A stretch of 64,000 nucleotides of DNA. Source: Photobacterium malacitanum. GTDB lineage: Bacteria; Pseudomonadota; Gammaproteobacteria; Enterobacterales; Vibrionaceae. The position numbers were made by a program, and so were the translations under genes. This document shows, piece after piece, positions 59,566-64,000 of this stretch (positions are counted from its first letter, which is position 1; every line of letters starts with the position of its first letter). A model generated the notes under the pieces. It had not been told where the DNA came from. It ran no database searches and worked only from the letters and a program-made list of their open reading frames with translations. The DNA lies in NCBI RefSeq assembly GCF_900185615.1, contig NZ_FYAK01000004.1, positions 124,001 to 188,000 on the forward strand. The letters run 5' to 3'.

Positions 59566-61059
59566 ATGACTTTATCTTCTCTACAAACGACATTGGATCA
59601 ACTGCCGCCAGCTTGTGATGATTTTCAATTTAATTACTGTAAAACCGTTGCCTGTGCCAATTTTAGTCGCACAGATCCTCAGCTCTACGTATTACAAAAA
59701 AACAATTTACAGCGACCGATACTGGTTTGTCGTGAGTGTGGTGCATTTCCACCAGTACTGAGTAACCATGATGTTATTGCAGAAAAACAACGCTTAACAC
59801 AGCAACAAAATAGTGGTTTAGCTGCATGTTCAAATCCTGATTGCTCACATAATGGCTTACCTGTTCTTACCTACCGCCAGCTTTATCATGCGTTTGGTTT
59901 TAGTGGTGAACGTCAACGTTATCGGTGTAAGTCTTGCCATCATACCTTTGTCGATCCGTGGTCTAACGGTAATAATAAGCACCAACTACAACAAAAATTA
60001 TTAGCCTATTTATTTACCGGCTATACCGTACGAGAGATTTGCCGTCGGTTGGTTATCAACCCGAAAACTTTTTATGATCAACTTAATCATATTGCTGCTC
60101 GTTGCCGTCACCAACTGACAATTTTTGATGCGCGATTGAGTAAACACTCTCAAGCACCTCACCTTGCAACAGATCTAACCCCGTTACAGCCTCACAGTGA
60201 CAATGGCGTATTATGGATCGCTACCGCTGAAGCAGATTCTGGTTACGTGATTAGCCAACATGTAAATTATCAGCCACAGCAACCAGTAACAACTTATGCT
60301 AACCAGCACGATGCATATTATATTGGCACTCGATTTATTGCTCCGCATAGCTATTATCATTCGACTAATACCGTCGTTACTTCACAAGGGCTACTCGCAC
60401 ATATCGATGCAACTTATCGCCAAATCTTAGCCCGTAAAAATATGGAAAACCCGCTTAGCGGCGAGGTTACGATTAACTATCCAACTAAAGGCTGCCTTAT
60501 TCGCCCTCAATATACGGTCTATGGTCATTTTTTATATTTACGCGAGTTGCTCAATTCCAGTATTCCTAGCCTCGCAGTATTTATGCCTCAAGAAACCTTA
60601 TTACGTTCAGCCTGTTTGTCAGTATTTATTGATCGCGTTAATAACCATACTCTTCATCCACTCTATGTGGTTGAAGATGCACAATGGCAACACGGACAAC
60701 ACGCCGAAAAAATTGATATCGTCTTAATGGGATGGTGGCGAGACCGCTGGGCATTCAGTCGTAATAAAAGTAGCAATAAAGGCATCTGTCATCTTGGTGG
60801 CAATAAAAAACAGCAACAATATTGGCTAACTGTCGCTACTCATCAAGCGGCAACAGTCTATCAACAACGTTTTTACGACCAATTTAGTCATATGGTCAAT
60901 GAGCCGCGGCGCAAACTTCGTCCTGCCAGCTTATTACCGTTGTTAGATATCTATCGTGCTTGGCATAACCTTTGTCATCAGAATAAAGCTGGCATAACAC
61001 CGGCGCAATCACTAGGGTTAATGTCATCACCAATGACCCTTGAACAATTATTGCAATAA
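59566..61059 (+). CDS. Zinc-ribbon/HTH transposase-like protein (COG3677 type)
   Basis: 497 residues. The N-terminal zinc ribbons ('CRECGAF', 'CSNPDC', 'RCKSCHHTFVDP') are followed by an HTH ('YTVREICRRLVINPKTFYDQ') as in IS1 InsA-type ends, then a DDE-like core ('TDLTPLQ', 'LWIATAEADSGYVISQHVNY', 'GLLAHIDATYRQI'). Related transposase proteins carry a 'STD...TADLRSGYVFG' block at the same place. The ORF is intact. No inverted repeats or duplications were seen around it, so it may be a domesticated relative rather than a mobile IS. The catalytic triad could not be confirmed. Confidence 0.65.
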   Translation: MTLSSLQTTLDQLPPACDDFQFNYCKTVACANFSRTDPQLYVLQKNNLQRPILVCRECGAFPPVLSNHDVIAEKQRLTQQQNSGLAACSNPDCSHNGLPVLTYRQLYHAFGFSGERQRYRCKSCHHTFVDPWSNGNNKHQLQQKLLAYLFTGYTVREICRRLVINPKTFYDQLNHIAARCRHQLTIFDARLSKHSQAPHLATDLTPLQPHSDNGVLWIATAEADSGYVISQHVNYQPQQPVTTYANQHDAYYIGTRFIAPHSYYHSTNTVVTSQGLLAHIDATYRQILARKNMENPLSGEVTINYPTKGCLIRPQYTVYGHFLYLRELLNSSIPSLAVFMPQETLLRSACLSVFIDRVNNHTLHPLYVVEDAQWQHGQHAEKIDIVLMGWWRDRWAFSRNKSSNKGICHLGGNKKQQQYWLTVATHQAATVYQQRFYDQFSHMVNEPRRKLRPASLLPLLDIYRAWHNLCHQNKAGITPAQSLGLMSSPMTLEQLLQ

Positions 61060-61294
61060 ATAAGACAGTATTATTAACCCCCACATCGACCAAACAAGCA
61101 CCATATACAGCTAATAATTAATAAATATTGCTCAAAAACATACTGAATGTAAGCTGAACGTCAGAGTAAAATCAGCTAGACGTAAAATAGTGCCTTGCAA
61201 TAAAACACTTTTCAAAACCCTGACATTTCTGATGATGTCATCCGTACTATGAATATCAGAAACCAATTATTCATTGAAATAAAAGGACAACATC

Positions 61295-61864
61295 ATGAAA
61301 AAAGTACTATTGCCACTAGCATTAATTCTGGCTTCAGGTTCAGCAGTTGCCGATCAACAAGGCGCTTACATTGGTGGTAACATCGGTAATGCATCAACAA
61401 ACCTTAGCGCTCATGGACACGACAATAGCTTTAACTTAGATGATGATGTGCTTGCTTACGGTGTTTACGGTGGCTATAACTTCACTGAAAATCTAGGCCT
61501 TGAAGCTACAATTGGCCAAACAGGCGAACAAAAGCATGTTAAAAAAGGTTATGCAACTTTAACACCACGTATTATGTTCCCGCTTAATGACCGCTTCTCT
61601 GTTTACGGCAAAGCAGGTGTTGCGTATGTCGCTGCTGATGGTAACTATAACGGCCATGAGAATATTCATCATGATGATGTTGATGTTGATGGCTTTGGTT
61701 GGACGGCTGGTGCAGGTGTTAACTTCGCTGTCGCTGAGCATTTAAACGTTCGTGCAGGAGTTGATTACTTAACTGCTGAGCTTGAAAATAGCCATAATGA
61801 TAAAAGTTTAAATATCGATTCTGATACAACCATCTACTCTGTAGGTGTTGACTACAAGTTCTAA
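61295..61864 (+). CDS. Outer-membrane beta-barrel protein (OmpA-like barrel, 189 aa)
   Basis: Signal peptide (1-19, 'GSAVA') followed by an eight-strand-type barrel: 'GAYIGGNIGNASTNLS', 'YGVYGGYNFTENLGLEATI', 'FSVYGKAGVAYVAADGNYNG', 'GFGWTAGAGVNFAVAEHLNV' and a terminal 'VGVDYKF' ending in Phe. This is the OMP_b-brl/OmpA-like small barrel fold. A loop 'HENIHHDDVDVDG' rich in His and Asp might bind metal ions. AAAGGA lies seven bases before the ATG. A T-run hairpin terminator follows. Confidence 0.85.
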   Translation: MKKVLLPLALILASGSAVADQQGAYIGGNIGNASTNLSAHGHDNSFNLDDDVLAYGVYGGYNFTENLGLEATIGQTGEQKHVKKGYATLTPRIMFPLNDRFSVYGKAGVAYVAADGNYNGHENIHHDDVDVDGFGWTAGAGVNFAVAEHLNVRAGVDYLTAELENSHNDKSLNIDSDTTIYSVGVDYKF

Positions 61865-61898
61865 TTATCTCGCGATATCTTTCAAGCTCGTCATTGAC

Positions 61899-61930
61899 GC
61901 CATTAGATCATAATCTAGTGGCTTTTTTTT
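61899..61930 (+). terminator. Terminator of beta-barrel gene
   Basis: GCCATTAGAT (61899-61908) pairs with ATCTAGTGGC (61913-61922, one G-T pair), followed by a run of eight T residues. Confidence 0.88.
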
Positions 61931-62316
61931 GCGCTTATTTTTGCGTCTAATATCATTTAAACATATTTCACCTTAGCTCTATCAAACCAAACAAATGCTC
62001 AGCGACCAGATCAAATGCTCAACCAATAAAAACGAAAAAAACACATCCATTTTACTCAATAAAGATAATTTAAATTTTATCGCGCTTTTATTGCGATCAA
62101 AACAGGATTTATTCCCATTTTGAATTGACAAAAAAGCCAAAAAAGTCAATTATCAATCTATCAAATGCTCTTGCGCATTCCATCTGCTCACGCAGTGAGT
62201 TAATGGTTATCATCAATGTGGTTAAGAGTCGGTATGAATTCTTTTGAACATGATGGCATTTCAAGCTATAACTGATTCCATCATGACATAAGTCCTATTA
62301 CATAAGGTCGATAGAT
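61931..62316. other. tal upstream region with repeated CAAATGCTC
   Basis: 386 AT-rich bases upstream of tal. CAAATGCTC occurs at 61992-62000, 62012-62020 and 62162-62170. No known regulator site was recognised. Confidence 0.35.
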
Positions 62317-63267
62317 ATGAGCACAAAACTAGAACAACTACGCGCACTAACTACTGTTGTTGCTGACACTGGTGACATCAAAGATATCAGCAAATACCAA
62401 CCAGAAGATGCGACAACAAACCCATCATTGATCTTAAAAGCAGCACAAATTGCTGAGTATGCACCTCTAATTGACCAATCTATTGCGTACGCAAAAGCAC
62501 AAAGCAATGATAAAGCACAACAAATCCAAGATACTTGTGACATGCTTGCAGTAAACATTGGTAAAGAAATCCTAAATGTTGTTCCTGGTCGTATCTCAAC
62601 AGAAGTTGATGCTCGTCTTTCTTACGACACAGAAGCAAGTGTTATTAAAGCACGCCACCTAATCAAACTTTATAACGATGCGGGTATCACAAATGATCGT
62701 ATCCTTATCAAGTTAGCTTCTACTTGGGAAGGCATCCGTGCAGCTGAAATTCTTGAAAAAGAAGGCATCAACTGTAACCTAACGCTTCTATTCTCTTTTG
62801 CTCAAGCGCGTGCATGTGCTGAAGCTGGCGTATTCCTAATTTCACCATTCGTTGGTCGTATTATGGATTGGTACAAAGCAAAAGAAGGCCGTGATTTTGA
62901 AGCACAAGAAGATCCAGGCGTTATCTCTGTAACTAACATCTACAACTACTACAAAGAACACGGCTATAATACTGTTGTTATGGGCGCAAGCTTCCGTAAC
63001 ATCGGCGAAATTCTTGAGCTAGCAGGTTGTGACCGTCTAACTATCAGCCCACAACTTCTTCAAGAACTTGAAGATGCGACAGGTACTGTAGAGCCTAAGC
63101 TTGTTGCAGCGACAGAACTTAAAGATCGCCCAGCAGCAATGACTCACGCTGAATTCCTATGGGATCACAACCAAGAAGCAATGGCTGTTGAAAAACTAGC
63201 TGAAGGTATTCGTAACTTCGCAGTTGACCAAGGCAAATTAGAGACAATGATCGCTGATCGTCTTTAA
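62317..63267 (+). CDS. tal: Transaldolase
   Basis: Pentose-phosphate enzyme that transfers a dihydroxyacetone unit from sedoheptulose 7-phosphate to glyceraldehyde 3-phosphate. 316 residues, TalB-type length. The Schiff-base Lys is in '[19 protein letters not shown]'; '[13 protein letters not shown]' and '[18 protein letters not shown]' are conserved blocks. AAGG lies about nine bases before the ATG. The transketolase gene starts 81 bases downstream, so the two are probably one operon with an intercistronic hairpin. Confidence 0.97.
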   Translation: MSTKLEQLRALTTVVADTGDIKDISKYQPEDATTNPSLILKAAQIAEYAPLIDQSIAYAKAQSNDKAQQIQDTCDMLAVNIGKEILNVVPGRISTEVDARLSYDTEASVIKARHLIKLYNDAGITNDRILIKLASTWEGIRAAEILEKEGINCNLTLLFSFAQARACAEAGVFLISPFVGRIMDWYKAKEGRDFEAQEDPGVISVTNIYNYYKEHGYNTVVMGASFRNIGEILELAGCDRLTISPQLLQELEDATGTVEPKLVAATELKDRPAAMTHAEFLWDHNQEAMAVEKLAEGIRNFAVDQGKLETMIADRL

Positions 63268-63284
63268 TTACTAAGCACTATTTC

Positions 63285-63312
63285 AGAAAGCGGCTCATCG
63301 AGCCGCTTTCTT
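63285..63312 (+). terminator. Intercistronic hairpin between tal and tkt
   Basis: Perfect 12-bp stem AGAAAGCGGCTC/GAGCCGCTTTCT with ATC loop. Only TTAAGTTT follows, so it may attenuate or stabilise rather than stop transcription. Confidence 0.6.
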
Positions 63313-63348
63313 AAGTTTCAATTTATTTAATATTTTGGTGGAAACACT

Positions 63349-64000
63349 ATGGAACGTAAAATGTTAGCTAACGCAATTCGTGCCCTAAGCATGGATGGCG
63401 TACAACAAGCAAATTCTGGTCACCCTGGCGCACCTATGGGTATGGCTGATATCGCAGAAGTACTTTGGCGTGGTCACATGAACCACAACCCACAAGATCC
63501 TAAATGGGCTGATCGCGACCGTTTTGTATTATCAAACGGCCACGGCTCTATGCTTATTTACTCTCTACTTCACCTAACAGGTTACGACCTATCAATTGAT
63601 GATCTTAAAAACTTCCGTCAATTACATTCAAAAACACCAGGTCACCCAGAATACGGTTACGCACCTGGCGTTGAAACAACAACGGGCCCTCTAGGCCAAG
63701 GTATTACTAACGCTGTTGGTATGGCGCTTGCTGAAAAAGCAATGGCTGCACAATTCAACCGTGAAGGTCATGATATCGTCGATCACCACACTTACGCTTT
63801 CATGGGCGACGGTTGTATGATGGAAGGTATCTCTCACGAAGCGTGTTCTCTAGCGGGTACATTAGGTCTTGGTAAGCTTGTTGCTTTCTGGGATGACAAC
63901 GGTATCTCTATCGATGGCGAAGTAGAAGGTTGGTTTGCTGACGATACTGCGAAGCGTTTTGAAGCATACGGTTGGCACGTGATCCGTAGCGTTGATGGCC
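63349..64000 (+). CDS. tkt: Transketolase, 5' part only
   Basis: Thiamine-diphosphate enzyme of the pentose phosphate pathway; the 3' end lies beyond the window. The visible 217 codons start '[17 protein letters not shown]' with GGTGGA as ribosome binding site. '[18 protein letters not shown]', '[20 protein letters not shown]' and '[15 protein letters not shown]' (the GDG ThDP motif) are intact. It lies 81 bases after tal, the same pairing as in Vibrionaceae. Whether it is tktA or tktB cannot be told. Confidence 0.95.
   Translation, partial: MERKMLANAIRALSMDGVQQANSGHPGAPMGMADIAEVLWRGHMNHNPQDPKWADRDRFVLSNGHGSMLIYSLLHLTGYDLSIDDLKNFRQLHSKTPGHPEYGYAPGVETTTGPLGQGITNAVGMALAEKAMAAQFNREGHDIVDHHTYAFMGDGCMMEGISHEACSLAGTLGLGKLVAFWDDNGISIDGEVEGWFADDTAKRFEAYGWHVIRSVDG

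Overview
The window looks like chromosomal DNA of a marine gammaproteobacterium of the Vibrionaceae, most likely Photobacterium or a close relative. The protein types (PdxY, FetAB, NorR next to Hcp, stand-alone DeoD, Tal-Tkt pair, cold-shock proteins) and the AT-rich coding style suggest this, and the gene set is reminiscent of the smaller Vibrionaceae chromosome. The assignment is inference from gene content; no rRNA or other species marker is present. I saw no tRNA, rRNA, CRISPR array, prophage or replication origin.

Region 1 (1-15181, minus strand) is one giant secreted-protein gene whose 3' end lies beyond the left edge. It has a signal peptide, an SdrD_B/Cna_B-like domain, a parallel beta-helix region and at least 21 GEVED-type repeats, most with an EF-hand-like loop. 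One repeat junction carries a 270-residue insert resembling a glutamine-amidotransferase/ThuA-like fold. Three ~1.12 kb two-repeat modules indicate internal duplication. All 21 GEVED motifs lie in one reading frame, supporting a single ORF of more than 5,060 codons.

Region 2 (15.4-31 kb) is mainly housekeeping and respiratory: a YheO/DauR-like regulator, a divergent cold-shock-fold protein, pdxY, fetAB, a csp gene, a lipoprotein 5'-nucleotidase, a triheme cytochrome c peroxidase with an FNR-like box, a MOSC-Hcr fusion oxidoreductase, a b-type cytochrome, LysR divergent from a lipocalin-like/MFS pair, and terC with a possible overlapping leader ORF.

Region 3 (30.7-38.2 kb) has a RAYT/Y1 transposase gene flanked by inverted GTCATTT...TGGACAGCCA motifs, then katG, mltC, an overlooked 46-aa membrane protein, and the divergent murQ/RpiR-type regulator pair for cell-wall amino-sugar recycling.

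Region 4 (38.4-49.5 kb) has a large AsmA-family protein, norR and hcp. Hcp is preceded by a good sigma-54 promoter and two GT-N7-AC elements, so nitrosative-stress control by the adjacent NorR is likely. A 45-aa zinc-ribbon protein, putP, a hypothetical gene and a second csp follow.

Region 5 (49.5-64 kb) has a Lon-like protease, a two-domain PTPS/QueD-like protein, two outer-membrane beta-barrel proteins, a C69 dipeptidase, several small uncharacterised proteins, a PCu(A)C copper chaperone, deoD with a CRP-like box, a COG3677-type transposase-like protein, and the tal-tkt pair of the pentose phosphate pathway (tkt cut by the right edge). Most transcription units end in clear intrinsic terminators.
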